DNA of 64,000 bases from Blastomyces gilchristii SLH14081 (GCF_000003855.2 NW_003101669.1:551740-615739); one strand, 5' to 3'; counted from the stretch's first letter, positions 35,033 to 48,589 are shown. Notes: generated from the letters alone by a model not told the origin. Program-made: numbers and translations.

Positions 35033-35128
35033 TGTGAAAGGTGTAAAGCTTACTTGATTGAAAAGGTTGCTAACTTGTGAGAAGTTATATAATGAAAGGA
35101 TTAGTAAGCCAGATCACATGACCCGACA
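35033..35128 (-). repeat. Copia 5' LTR (96 bp)
   Basis: Partner of 11529-11624; followed by the GTTTC duplication. Confidence 0.88.
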
Positions 35129-35133
35129 GTTTC

Positions 35134-38100
35134 AGGTCGCTCATCTTCAGATCATCTGTTATCTCAGTATACTCAGTCTCTCTTCTCAATATTTTCAGAT
35201 TAGAGTAACTAACTAAACTTCTTTAGACTTCTGCTAAGTTCTGCTAACTTCTGAACTAATAAGAGACTTCATATATACTCACAATCTAATATCTTGCAGA
35301 GAGTCTGAGAAGAAATAGTTTCATTATATATGAAAAATCAACTTCATTTATATAAAATATTTAATTGACTTCAGAATTATACATCTACTTTAAATATCTA
35401 TCTAATCATTATCAAACTGATATTGTTCAAATTCTCAGTTATTCTGTTATTATCTCTACTATTTTACAACTTACTACTTCTTCTCATCATATCACAGTCA
35501 TTGATAAAAGACAGTGTATCTTTTAAATCTCAAGACACTCAATGTCAGATGTACTTCAGTTAATATTCTTTATCACTCAAAGATGAATTCTCTCTACAAT
35601 CACTACAGTTCTTCAATAATGTAGATGATAAATATAATATATCAGACAGTGACTTAACAGAGCTTGAATCTATTAATACTTCTTCAGAATTCAAGATAAC
35701 TGATACTAATACTGATACTCTGTGAGCTTGTTCATGATTAAATCACTGTGACTCACAGCATCTGTCTACAATGCCTTATAACTGATAGAAAAGATAATTG
35801 AAATTATCTTGTATTATCAGAATATTACAGTAAAACAGTTGAGAAATGAAGATCTTTATAGAGACTTGAATTCAGAGTTCTGATATCTTAACTTATTAAT
35901 AATACAGTACTTCTATAAAGTAGTGAAATACACTATATTCAGCACTTTTCAAAGTAGAAGTATTCAATGATAATTAATATTATACTGTCTTACTTAAACA
36001 GAAGCTGAAATACCTAATTAATACTCTCTTCTTTATAAAATTCAATTATAATTCTGATCTGAATATCATTAACTTTCAGACTGCTTTTAAGATTATTTAG
36101 ACTGATATATCAATCTGATTTAATCTACTTACTTCTGTTCTAAAAAATAAATGTATCAAATGAAAGAGTTATGAATAAGACTTAGATAAAATATCAGCTA
36201 TTAAACAGCTATTTATTATTATAAGTATTATATATCACTCTTATTTCTTGAAAAACTTACACTTCTTCAGCTCTATTCTCTCTACATATTTTCATAGCTC
36301 AGAAGTAAAATAATAAGTAATAGAAATCATTTCTGACTTTGAACTCTGTCACAGCTATATAATGAGAAATAGATTGATGATAGAAATTACTAAATAAGAG
36401 AAGATATAACTTAATATTCTTAACTTATTAATATTTCTATTTAATATCTCAAACTTCTAGTAATCTCTGATAATATCTATCATTTTCTAATATATTCTTT
36501 GAACTTCTATTAACTTCTGAGTCAATTACTTGACTAATTCTTACTGTTAGATTAAACTTCAGCAGCTTATCAAAGATTCTTGAGCTATTATAGTCTATGA
36601 TAATATGAACTTCAAGAAGACTGTATAAGATAAGATAATTAGATATAATAATTTCATAACTGCTGTGACTACTGCTACTATGATTATTTTCTCTGAGATT
36701 TCAGAATCTGATTTAACTCAGATTATACATGATTTTATAAGACTTCTAATACTATAAGAAATCATTGATATATCTGATATGACAGATAATGATAATAAGC
36801 TTCAGAAGTAAATAATATCATGTCTTATTTTAAATACTATTTAAAAGATTTATAATAATGAGATTAAAAGTGTTTTCAGTACTGTAAATAATTTATTATT
36901 TTAAATATCTATTATTAATACTCTTTCTATGCATGGAATGTTTTTTCAGCAGTTGAGTGCTATTTTTGAAAATGAGAGCACTATTGTGAAAACTATAAGA
37001 GTTCATGAGAAGATATTTAATAATTTTCTTAATTTATCAAGAGATTATACAGCATTTTTAACTTATCTCTTTTCAGTATATAAAGATGCTTTGATCACAA
37101 AACTCATTTAATTGATTAAGATGAAGTAGTTAAAATCTATAGATATTTTTGAACAGTGTAACTGACTTCATTCTATTTCTGAATAATTTCATATTTAAAT
37201 GAATCTACTCTTTATTATTATTCATACTCATTTTGAAGCTGAAGTCTCTGAGAAGGCTTATCACTGTATTCAGATCAATCTCATTTATTAGAACTGAAAT
37301 TCTATAACTATCATTAATCTGAAATATCATCTTCTTAAGTCAGTGATTTCTTAGAGCTTTATATCTCAAAGTCTTACTCTATTTTATACTGCTATATAAT
37401 ATCAAGATTATTCAGTTAGTAATCTTAAGTGCTTAGAAGATATTAATTCTATTATATAACAGCTTAGTTCTTCACAGTATCTTCAGCTTATTGAAGATGT
37501 ATATATCAAAGTATTTACTCTTGATATCTGAAATGAAATTCACTCTCAAATCTCTCAGCTCACTCAAGATATTAAATTCTGTATCATATGTTATCTTCTC
37601 TAAAAATGTGAATTATTCATTTAAATTCACTATGCTGTTAAGTATGATAATATTGAACTTCTTAAGTACTTCATTTCATCTCTGATTATCTTCTCTCTTA
37701 ATACTGATTAATATAATTATGTCACTGAGATACTTTATTATTTTTAAATACTTCAATCTATTAAAATCTCTTCTCTGTATTGAGTAATTATAACTGCAGG
37801 TCTTATCAACTGGTCTGAAAAACCTGACTTCTTTAAAGCAATTGATCTAGACATGAAACATCTTAATGATAGCTGTAAGCTGAAGATTAAATACTATAAA
37901 AATTTAATAAAGAATATCTATCTTATATTTAATTCAATCTGTCTGTTAAATACATGAATTCATCAGCTATAGCAGATTTTAGAGTCTATCTTTGAGTATT
38001 TACTTACTGAGAAATATACAAGTGCTGTTACTAAGCTTGAGATATTCTCTACTACTAGAAGTCTATTAAAGAATGATTATATCTTATCTTAGAATTTACT

Positions 38101-39552
38101 TTTACTGTCAAAGAAATATATGTTTGACTTCTTGAATATACTTTTAATTGAAGTGAAAAGTCTGAAGAAGAAGATTAAGCACTTTAATTAAGTGTGAATT
38201 TAGCAGCAGTTAATTGCAATGAACTTGAATTTGAATAATATGATTATTAATACTGAAGTTGAGTCTTATTCTGAGAAATTCAATGATAATATAGAGTAAG
38301 ATTCTATTTTCATTGAAAATACATTATCTTTATCTACTGTAAATAATCTATCTAATACTTTGAAAATAATTCTAAAGAAGAATAACTAAAATTGATAAAT
38401 ATACTGAAGCTTTACTTACTTCATCTTTATTTAATATATAATATTACATTTTCACTGATAAATATATTAATAATAGAACTTCTGCATTATTCTGTCAACT
38501 TATAAGTTAATTAAATATCAAGATTTAAAATAAACATAACTAATATCTGACAAATTTTATTTTTGAGATATTATTGTTTAATATTAACTAATTTACATTT
38601 ACAACTGATACTTGTAAAGAATATTTATATAGAATCTTCAATATATTCATCTATACAGATTACTTATTTATTAGAGTTTTACTTGAAATCTTCGTTACAA
38701 AGCAGAGTAGTATAAATAAAATAAGAAATTTAAACTGTCAAAGCACTGCTTTCTGATGAAGAAGAAGATAATCTCTTTGACAGCAACTGATATAACTGTG
38801 TTAATAAGAATGTATTAAGATTCTTAAACTTATGTTTAAAGATACTATATCTGTTCTTGCATGTAATAATTTAGTAGTAAGAATAAGAATCTCTGAACTT
38901 AGCTATCTGAGCTCTTCTCTTCTCAGAGTATATTTAAAATTTCTCATTATTCTCTTGATAGACAGCACATCTATTCTCTCTCAGTAGCTACTCACTCAGC
39001 TCTGTCTTCATTATTCAGCTAATATAATCTCACACTCTCTGCTTCTGTAAAGAGAAGCACTGAAACTTCTTATAAGAGACTGATTATCATTTCTCTGATT
39101 TCTGAGACTGATAGAATGAGAAGCTCTTACTCATCATTCAATTTCAATCTTATCTTGACTGACTTGTCAGCTATACCTGCTCTCAACAGACACAGCTGAT
39201 GAACAGAGTATTGAGAGAGAGAGAAACACTATATAATATTATTAACAGTGACAGTGACAGTGAGAAAGAGAGAGTGCTCAATACAGAGAATGACTGAAAG
39301 AGTGAGAGAGATGAGCTCATTGATACAGAGAGTGAAGAGAGTAGAAGAGGTTATAATGACACTAAAAACAGAGAGAAAAAGCTAATATAATATGTCAGTA
39401 ATTGATTCTTTCTCTATCACATATATCTCATTCATATTTATATTGCTTACTTAGTGATTCTGACAGAACTTCTTTCTTTTGTGAGACAGAGAGAGACAGT
39501 ATAGAAGAGAAAGAGACTAGAGTATGGAACTACTATATAATAATATTAGCTT
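35134..39552 (+). repeat. Eroded repeat with coding traces, host of the Copia and LINE insertions
   Basis: AT-rich sequence without long frames. The plus strand has a 60-codon frame at 36929-37111. A longer broken reading at about 37795-38300 has the look of the C-terminal part of a transposase (AGLINWSEKPDFFKAIDL, then a DMKHLN segment). After removing the LINE at 39553-54846 this sequence is continuous with 54847-57680, which carries a Tnp2-like relic, so both may belong to related DNA transposons. The part at 38700-39540 shows nothing recognisable. The region 39170-39380 is purine-rich with GACAGTGACAGTGA-type runs. Confidence 0.4.
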
Positions 39553-39559
39553 CTTCTGT

Positions 39560-40632
39560 ATGAACTATACTCTGAGAGTTATAAAGATGAGCTTAAATTA
39601 TATAATCAGAGAAAGAGTCTCTTCTTCATTTTCATCAATTAACTCTGGAAATGAACTAGATTGAAATAGATTTCTTGATTGAAATGAAAATAATTCTTCA
39701 AAGAAAATGCCTTCTCAACTATACAGACTATGCTCACTAGTTAAAGATCAATTTTCTTCTTTAAATATTGAAAAAGTTGATCATGAGAAGATATCTCTCT
39801 GAAGAGAAAAGCTTGAATCTCTTATAAACTTGCAAATAAGTGAACTATCTAAAGAGAAAGAATATGAACAGCATTTGAAGAGAATTTCTACAATCAATAT
39901 AGAAGACTCTATTCTGATTTATTCAGATGACTCAAAAAATGAGAATTTGAATAGATTAGATGCAGACATTGCTTATACTGAAGATAATATCAATTTTATC
40001 TCAGATTTCTGAAATTTAGGCTGTGAATCTGAAGTTTTTGATGCTGAACTATTTGTAATAGTGAAAGCTTTCAAACCCATTGAAATAAAATCTTATAAAA
40101 GAGAAAATGATTTGAAAGAGATATGAATATTCTCTGATAGTCAAGCTGCTTTAAAAAGACTTAGAAATAGTCAGATTCATAATGATCAAATAAATCTTGA
40201 ACTGATTTTAAACTCTGTTTTGAAAATTCAAAAGAGAAGAACATCAAAGCTGATAATTCATCTGCACTAAGTTCCTGCTCATATGAATATTCATGACAAT
40301 GAATTGACTGATTCAGCTGTAAAAAAGGGTTCAGAATGAAGCAGATCTATTCAAAAAATTATATCCTGATCTTTTATAAAGATAAAGATAAAAGAATCTT
40401 ATTTAGACAAGTGAAATGAAAGCTGACAGAAACAAAAGAAGAGTATACATTATTTAAGATTTGAAACAAAACTCAAGTGAAAATCTTGTTCAATTAAATG
40501 TAAAAAGAAAATATTCTCATCTATAATACAGCTGAAACTAGAACATGACTATTTCAAATCTTATATGCAAAGATTTGATGATAGATTTGATTCAATAGAA
40601 TGCTTATTCTGTAATGTAAATGAGAATTCTGA
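39560..40632 (+). pseudogene. LINE copy 2 RT C-terminus and RNase H relic, first part
   Basis: Broken frames parallel to the LINE at 23475-24550. The frame 39830-40012 contains ILIYSDDSKNEN, the RNase H start, and the region to about 40340 keeps EVFDAEL, SDSQAA and a N-E-L-x-D segment. The continuation is at 54257-54475. Confidence 0.78.
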
Positions 40633-40889
40633 TGTAAGAAATCCCGCTCCTCGCGACTTCTTTACCCCTATTTCTATCTCTCATGTAATCAATAGAGTTA
40701 GCGGCCCTTGACTACACACAACTATATAGACTGAAGTTCATGAATACTATTCATAACTCAGCTTGAATGCTATTATATATTGACTTCTATATTTTATCTT
40801 TCTACTGTGAATACTTCTAGTAGTTAATAGTATATATCACATCAAGCTACAAACATCTGAAGAATTGTCTTTAAGCACTTATTCTTATA
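40633..40889 (+). repeat. LTR-A copy 2, 5' LTR (257 bp)
   Basis: Begins TGTAAGAAATCCCGCTCC. Its left end keeps CG and CC pairs; its right end (CTTATA) is mutated. Confidence 0.88.
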
Positions 40890-42790
40890 TTTCAAGCTTT
40901 ATCAGTCAGCAGCTGTCTATTATAACTGAAAGAACTAGAAACTTATATACTTCAATCTCTGTGAACTCTACTGCAGACACTCAGAAGCAGTTATCTGAAT
41001 TATAAATAACTTCTATAAAAGAAGTCTCAGAGAACTTATTAATTACTTATAAGATATTATTCTCTGTATCTGTGACAGAGAAACTCTCTGAATCTATAAA
41101 TGAATCAATCTCAGTGAAGAATATTCTTGAGCATCTTCTATGAAATTAAGCTATTTTTCTATAAGAAATGTTTACTGTCTGTAAACACTCTTAAACTGAG
41201 TCTCTAGATATAATATTCAGAGATACTTATAAACTGAAAAGAAACTTTCTTAAGCTGTGACTGCTTAAGATTAACTACTGAATCACAATCTATAAAAGCA
41301 TTTACAAGTTTGTATTTGAAATTGACTTACAAGCTCAGCTGTGTGATATAAAAGATGAAGAAGCTGTTATCTATATAATAACAGATCTCTACTACACTGA
41401 AGTCAAGAACTGACTGAATTAGTTAAAGAATGATTATAAGAGATCTCACTAATCTATTCTTAAAATCTATTTAAAGAATAAGTTAAGAGACTTAATAAGC
41501 TGAAAAGAGAATATCTGAACTGTAATCATTAATATTAGAAAAAGAGATGAGAAATATGATAAAGACTACTCACAGTATTTTATAGAATTATAATATGAAT
41601 TGAGATCTGTGAAAACAGAGCTCTGAAATAAGATCTGAATAATGATATTTATAAAGAGACTAAATAAAGATATGTAGAATAAGCTTATTAAGTAAGAATC
41701 TAAGTTCTTAATTCTGAAGAAACTGATAACTCTTATTCATTACTTACAGATCACTGTAAGAGTCACAGACTTATAAAGAGTGAATTATTAATCAGTTCTA
41801 TAAGAATTAGAATAACAGAGAATAGATTTACTAAGAAAAGAGAATAAGATATAGAGAGATTCATATCTGACTACTGAGTAGAGAGAGAGAGCTTCATAAG
41901 CTCTTATAAATAGAATAGATAATAAAGAGATTAAGAAAAAGAATCTCTGCTTTATCTATTCTAAATCAGAATATCTCTGCACAAACTGTTCAGATAAATT
42001 AAAATAGAAATTTGAGAAGTTATGAACAGAGTTAGTAATAGTCTTCTTAAGAATCTCAAAGCTGACATCTGAATCTGTTACTTCTTCAATGAAAATACAT
42101 ACTTATAAGAAGAGATTATACTGCAGTACTGCTATCTCATCAGTATAAAAAGTATTAATAAACTCAGAATCTCAGGTCACTATAGTGTCTCTAAAGCTCA
42201 CAGAGTGAATAAGCTGAGTAATAGAAACTGAAAATCTGCTCTTATAATAAGCAGAGTGTGAGAACTCAGATTTGAGAGCTGAGAGACTTATAAGAATTAT
42301 CTTTGAATTACAAGATCTCTTCAGAATCTGAAGAAGATTTATAAAAATTGTAATTATCACAGATATCATAGATAACTTATACTTGAGACTTGTATAACTT
42401 CAAAGACACAATTCATATATAGCTATCTATAAGTCAGGTTTATATATTTAATCAGTGTTAACAGACTCACTTATAGAGATAGAATCAGTTGATACTATAA
42501 AGTTAATTAGAGAAGATAAGATCATCTATATAATAACTTTATAAATGTCTGAGAACTTTGTAATCATGAAAACTGAGCTTCAGATATCAGAGAAATATCA
42601 AGATCTTACAGAGATATTCAGTTCAGCTAAGATAGCTGAGCTTTTATCTCATTATAAGAAGAATCTGATAATAGATTTAATAGAAGAGTAGAAACTCTTC
42701 TGAGAATCAATCTATAAACTCTCTCATTATGAGACAGAGGTCTTACAGACTTATGTAAAGAAGAATTCAAAGAATGACTTCATCTGATCT
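40890..42790 (+). pseudogene. LTR-A copy 2 gag and protease region
   Basis: Parallel to 32130-34089 of copy 1 in inverted order. Frames are short and broken. A possible zinc-knuckle-type cluster at about 41940-41990 (YSKSEYLCTNC-like reading) cannot be confirmed. The 183-bp retroposon of copy 1 is absent, showing the empty site at about 42480-42495. Confidence 0.5.
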
Positions 42791-43585
42791 TTGCAGATCT
42801 CTGTAGAAGTCTCTGTGATATTTGTGAAGAAGAAGAATAAAGATCTCAGATTGTATATAAACTATCATAATTTGAACTGTAAGATTATAAAGAGTCACTA
42901 TCTTCTGTCTCTGATTAAGAATGTAATTAACTGTCTCATGAGAGCTGTCATATTCATATAACTAAATATAATCAATGTATATACTTAGCTTTGAATACAG
43001 TCTAAAGATGAATAAAAGACTATCTTTAGAACTGCACTGAGATTATTTGAATATCTAGTGATATCTTTTAATTTAACTAATATCTCTGCAGTATTTCAGT
43101 CTTTCATTAATAAAATACTTCATATATATCTAAATGTCTTCATAATAATATATCTGAATGATGTGATGATATACTTTATAAAGAAAGAACACACTGAGCA
43201 TGTATAAAGTGTGTTGAAGATCTTAGATAAGATAGAACTGTATATTAAGCTTATAAAGTGTAACTTCAGTATCTGTTAAATTAATTTTCTATAATATATA
43301 ATCACTGCAGATGATATTCAAATGAAACTCTTATAAGTTAAGACTATTCTATCATGATCAGAGCTAACTAATATTTATAAGATTCAGATCTTTCTGAGCT
43401 TTGTAAATTTCTATAGATAGTATATCTTTATATTCATGAGAATCTTCTTAATTCTTACAGACATGCTGAAGAGTAAAAATAAGAAAAAGTCATTTTATAA
43501 ATAAAGAATGAAAAGATTGTTGAGAAGAAAGAACTGTGAGAACTTTCTTATCTCAGAAGCTCACAGAGTCTTTATAAGATTGAAA
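42790..43585 (+). pseudogene. LTR-A copy 2 reverse transcriptase relic
   Basis: Reads SVIFVKKKNKDLRLYINY, then a LSLIKNVINCL segment and NIINVYT as in copy 1, with stops from transitions. A YLND-like motif appears at about 43150-43165 (Y-L-N-D for the YLDD box). The LTR-B copy 2 insertion at 43591 separates it from RNase H. Confidence 0.72.
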
Positions 43586-43590
43586 TAGAT

Positions 43591-43964
43591 TGTGGCGGGC
43601 TGCGCCCGATCAATTATATAGACTATTCCGTTACACTTCACAGATTCCAATCACTTCATTCTTGAACGCGTACGCTCCGATTCTCGGCCATTCTCAATCA
43701 CCGATCCTCGGCCGCCACTTCATTCTCGAACGCGTACACTTCGATTCTCGGCCATTCTCGATCGCCGATCCTCGGCCACCACAAACATGTATAGATTCTT
43801 CCGCCCCGAAGCTTCACTGCATACATCACCACATACATGTATAAATATTCACTTCAATCACTGATTCTTGCACTTTCTCTTTCTTTTCCTTCTCTAACAT
43901 TTTTCTCTTTGTTATATAAGACCTATCAATATAATACTGATCTATTCAGCATAGGCCTCTTATA
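43591..43964 (+). repeat. LTR-B copy 2, 5' LTR (374 bp) with a 64-bp tandem duplication
   Basis: Two head-to-tail 64-base units (43652-43715, 43716-43779) explain most of the difference from the 333-bp LTRs of copy 1. The units keep many CG pairs and are hardly mutated. An 84-codon frame over this LTR (43590-43844) is considered fortuitous. Confidence 0.85.
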
Positions 43965-45430
43965 CTAGAAAAACATTCATCATCTTCTTATTAGAAATGA
44001 TTACTTAGTGAGATATTCAAACACATAATAACATGTAAGAAATAGAGAAACAGTCAAATAAGTGAAGTAAATATTCAGTTCTCAAATAGAAGCTTACTCA
44101 TCAGTTACTCTGACTCTGTAATAAGATCTTACAAAGAGAGTAAGATCTTATAAAAGAATATCAGTGAAAGATCTGAGAGTTCTGATATCTCAGATATATG
44201 AGATATTTATATAATTACACATTCAATGATTGATATAATCATGTCTAATAATAATATGAAACTCTTGAACATGAGCATAGACATGATGTCACAGTGACTT
44301 CAAGCAATGTTGAAATTACAATAATAATAAATAGCTGATATGCATGCAACTTAACAATGTCAATATAAAGAGATTCAATGATTATCATAACAAGAAACTC
44401 ATGCAATTTCAACATCTACAGAATTAAATATAAAAGCACTGAAAGAATGCTTAGATGCTTCTGTATATTTCAATACTTCTGATCTCACTCTCTACTTATT
44501 ATGAAGAATGAAAATGCTTGTGAAACTGAGTGTAGATAAAGATGTCATCAGTTCATTAATCAATCAAGATTGATATATCAATGAATAATTGAAGAATCAC
44601 ACAAAACAGAAGTTTCATTTATGAATGAAAGCATGTGAATCAGCATTGTAAACATCTGACAATATTATTAAATATCTTGATATTCTGTTTCAAGACACTG
44701 TCATGCAACAGAAAGTATTAGATTGATTATAAAGCATCTGACAGAGAAACACTTCTCTTACAACATTTATTTCTAACTTCAACACTAAGATTCTAGAAGC
44801 AGGTGATTAATCTTGAGAGAATTGAATGAAAATTAGCATGTTTAAGAAGATATTAACTTTCAAACTCTTACAGACTCTTATAAGTGTAGACAAAGATGAG
44901 ACTTATAAAGATTTCTGCACACAGCTCTGAACATTGAATAACTATCTTATCAAGCTCAAGAGTATACAGAACAGTGACAGAAGATGTTACATCTCAGTCA
45001 CTCACACACCTGTGCTGAGAAATAACAACAATGATGCAGATGCTATGAACTGAGTAGACTTGAATGTCTATGTATAAGCAAGGGTCTTCATCATCTGAAC
45101 ATGCTTCTAAGTCTCTGAGATCACTCTCAAAGAAGTCACTGATCAATATCAACAAGAAGTGTACATTAACTGTAATTAATCAGAGTATATTGCTTTCAAC
45201 TGTCAATCAGTCTATGTATCTCCTCATTTAAAGAATGAATCAGTGCTTGTCTATGTCAATCATATTGTAGTGAAGAAAGATTCAGAAGATAACTACAAGA
45301 ATACTCTGATAAAATAGAGAAAAGATTAGCTTCTATTCAAATTCATAAACAGAAGCTTGAAGAGATCAGATGATAATAATTTAAAGAGAAAATAACAATG
45401 AATGTGATTCTTGTATCTACTGTAGTTGAT
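43965..45430 (+). pseudogene. LTR-B copy 2 gag relic
   Basis: Broken frames parallel to 17192-18725. A segment near 45165-45215 reads C-N-x4-Y-I-A-F-N-C, a possible zinc-knuckle remainder. Confidence 0.55.
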
Positions 45431-45435
45431 AACAT

Positions 45436-45690
45436 GTATAATATGAAAGTCATAATAGACAGCAGTCTATACTACTATGTAATAATAAAATCTTCAGTCA
45501 TAAGATGTCATAATCTTCAGTGTATCTTCTTATCAAAACCCTGACTTCTTACAGAATTTGATGATTCAAAAGATATTTGTACTCATTATATAATGAAGCT
45601 GATTATAGATATGAGAGAACATCAATATGAAAATATCTACACATATGAAGTTGATAATCTTGATTACAATCTTATGTTAGAACTTGTCTG
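45436..45690 (+). pseudogene. LTR-B copy 2 retropepsin relic
   Basis: Reads KVIIDSSLYYY, with DSS for the catalytic DSG as in copy 1, then an IIKSSVIR strand and NLDYNLMLELVWLSEQ. The same glycine-to-serine change in both copies means either shared descent from a mutated copy or repeated change of the same codon. Confidence 0.7.
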
Positions 45691-46089
45691 ACTATCTGAA
45701 CAGAGCATCTTATTAAACACTTGAAACAGAAGCTTGATATTTTCTAACAATGATAGAATTCACAAAGATGATATTCACAAGATTATGAATCTGACACAGA
45801 TCTCTGTCAATACATATGAAATACTCTGAAAAAGAAGTCACTGATAGCAGAATTATATGATAATCTATTCTGTCAGTCTGACTGATATTAAAAAGACTCT
45901 AGAAAAGTTATCTTATATTATAATAACAGATTCTTGTATGAAACTCTCTTAATAATATCATAAATATCTAAATATCTTCTGATAAGATAATATTACAAAC
46001 ATACCTCTCTTACAAGGTTCTGAAGTGAATCACAGTATTAAGTTAAAGAAGAAAAATGATAAGAATTCTGAACTGTTATAAGATTCTCT

Positions 46090-46970
46090 TTATAATATGT
46101 TCTGAGATGAACTCCTTCTTCTTTGAAAGACACTCAATGATCTATTGAATAAAGAATTCATACACATTAGTAATTCTTTCACTGCGGCCTCTATTCTCTT
46201 TACAAAGAAATCAGATGAAGAACTTCAATTCTGTATGAACTACTGAGGTCTGAATAGATTGATAAAGAAAGATTATTATCTCTTATCTCTTATCAATGAA
46301 ACTCTAGCATGTATCAGATGAGCTCAATGATTTACAAAGTTAAATGTTATCACTGCATTTCATAAGATTTGTATCACTGAAGAAGATGAATAACTTACAG
46401 CATTTCAAACATATTATAATCTCTTTGAATGAGTAGTCACACTCTTTGAACTGACTAACACTTTCAGTATATTTCAGAAGTATATCAACTGAACACTCTG
46501 AGATTTTCTTGATAAGTTTGTATCTGCTTATCTAGATAACATTCTCATCTTCATCAATGAATTCAGAAAAGAATATCAAGAGTATGTGTGAAGAGTATTA
46601 CAATAACTATGAGAAGTAAAACTATCAATTAATATTGACAAGTGTAATTTCAAAGTTAAGAGTATTAAATACTTAGATTTCATCATAGAAGCTGATAAGA
46701 GAATTCAAATGAATTCTGAGAAGATCTCTATCATTTTTGAATGAGAAGCTTCATATACTGTAAAAGATGTATAAAGTTTCATTGAATTCACTAACTTCTA
46801 TCAGTGATTTATATGAAACTTCTCAGATATTATAAGATCACTTACAGAACTCACTAAGAAGAACTCAGTATTTTAATGATCAGTGAATACTAAAGCTGTA
46901 TTTACATAGATAAAGAAGATATTTATTAATATCTCTCTACTAATAATATTCAATCCTGATTATAAAATAG
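46090..46970 (+). pseudogene. LTR-B copy 2 reverse transcriptase relic
   Basis: Reads SFTAASILFTKKSDEELQFCMNYWGLNRLIKKD at about 46170-46280 in broken runs, then FTKLNVITAFHKI (catalytic Asp to Asn). The active-site box YLDN is at 46529-46540, a mutated YLDD. The following blocks KCNFKVKSIKYLDFII and YQWFIWNFS are typical of Ty3/Gypsy. Confidence 0.8.
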
Positions 46971-47350
46971 TTGTTAAAGCTGATTTCTCTGACTATATCA
47001 CAGAAGAAGCTATATTGTAATATAATGATGAAGATGTCTTATAATTATATATCTTTATATCTAAGAAACTGAGTTCTGCTGAATGTAATTATGAGATCTA
47101 TGATAAGAAACTTTTCACAATTATACACTGTTTAGAAGAATGAGACTCTGAACTCTGAAGTGTCTCTGAATTTGAGATAATTATAAATTATAAGAATCTC
47201 AAATACTTCATAACTATCTATAAACTCACTGAATAATAGATATAATGATTCAAGTTTCTAAGCTGCTTTCATTTTATAATACACTATCACTCTGACAGCT
47301 AGAACTTGATGACAGATGCACTCTCATAATAAGAACAAGATATGCTGTCT
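46970..47350 (+). pseudogene. LTR-B copy 2 RNase H relic
   Basis: Contains VKADFSDYITEEAI (first Asp), [24 protein letters not shown] (Glu region) and a DALSQ-like segment near the end, in Gypsy order. Confidence 0.75.
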
Positions 47351-47689
47351 GATATGTCAGACATACACTGAATGAATTAAGAATACTAGCTCTTGAATCT
47401 GAAGATATTAGTTGATTATAATGAGATCACTCATGACACTATACACACTCCTTTGATTAGAATATCTTCTCTCTGAACTGACACTGATATCTTCACTTCT
47501 TCTACACTGAATGAACTGTGGCATACAGCAGCTCAGACTGATAAACTTCTTTAAACTCTCACTGAAGCAGTATAATAAGAAGTGTCTTATTTCTCTTCAG
47601 AATTACATATAAAGACTGACATCTCAGAATATTCAATGAATAATAGTAATACTCTGTGATTTCATGAACAATGCTGAGTCTCTCACTCT

Positions 47690-48540
47690 GAACTCTTATG
47701 TACTCAGATAATACAAGAGATGCATAATTTATATATAACTGATTATTCAGACTATGAATAACTGTATTAAATGATCTCTCAAGAATTCTACTGATCTGAG
47801 ATATTAAATAGTATCAGATGTTTTATCTGAAACTGTAACTATTGTTCTTTTATCATCTTATAAAAGAACTGTAGAAAAGATCTGCTGAAATCACTTAATA
47901 TTTCTAATAGAGTCTAATAAGATGTGATAATTAACTTCACTATTAATCTTTCTGAGAGTAAGAATTATAGAAACATTCTGATCATTGTGAACTGATTAAG
48001 TAAAGATATAATATTGAAATCTTATAATAAGATAAATACTGAATAAGTCACTGAAGCTTTTCTACAGAGCTTATTCTATCAGATATATGAATTATCAAGA
48101 TTTATAGTATCAGATCAGAGCTGTTAATTTATGAGCACTCTCTGAATAAGAATCTGTCAAGTTCTCAAGATTACACACTGTCTATTAACTGTCTATCACT
48201 CTGAGACTGATGATACATTAGAATAGATAATTCAGACTGTGAAGAATTATCTTTATAAGTTCTATAATTACTTATAAGATAATTGATATAATCTTCTTCT
48301 ACACACTGAAGTCACTATTAATGACTGAGATGCTGTTTCAATAAATGTGAGCCTGTTCTTTCTTACATATAAATATTATATAAAAGTATTGAATCTTCTA
48401 GAGATTATACACTTCACACTGAATCTTCACAGTTCAATTCAGATCACTGATAATATAGTGATGAAGCTTCAAGATATCTGTGACTGAGCAGAAGCCTTCA
48501 TAACAAGTGTTAAACAGAATTAAGAAGATTGAATCAATGT
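47690..48540 (+). pseudogene. LTR-B copy 2 integrase relic
   Basis: Reads INFTINLSESKNYRNILIIV (D-to-N or lost first Asp region), a LTVYHSETDDTLE segment and the downstream NDWDAVSINVSLFFLTY region. This is the Gypsy integrase core. Confidence 0.72.
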
Positions 48541-48589
48541 TCATCAAGATCTCACTGAATAATATAAGATAGAAGATCTGATATAATTG

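Larger units (their letters stand above)
11529..35128 (-). mobile_element. Ty1/Copia retrotransposon, split by nested insertions
   Basis: Both ends carry a 96-bp LTR (11529-11624 and 35033-35128; TGTCRG to YCACA on the minus strand), flanked by the 5-bp duplication GTTTC at 11524-11528 and 35129-35133. Just inside the left LTR a G-rich polypurine tract (GAGTGGGGG on the minus strand, ending at 11625) fits the 3' LTR. Just inside the right LTR the minus strand reads GGTTATGGGACTCAT, which resembles the complement of a tRNA-Met anticodon arm, as in Copia elements primed by half-tRNAs. Relics of protease, integrase and reverse transcriptase follow in Copia order from right to left. Removing the LTR-B, LTR-A and MITE insertions leaves about 5.5-5.7 kb, a normal Copia size. 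All frames are broken. Confidence 0.88.

Noticed and set aside
43590..43844. ORFs within the LTR-B LTRs (also 48955-49239)
   Set aside because: They follow the preserved LTR sequence and the tandem duplication; no start context or homolog is evident.
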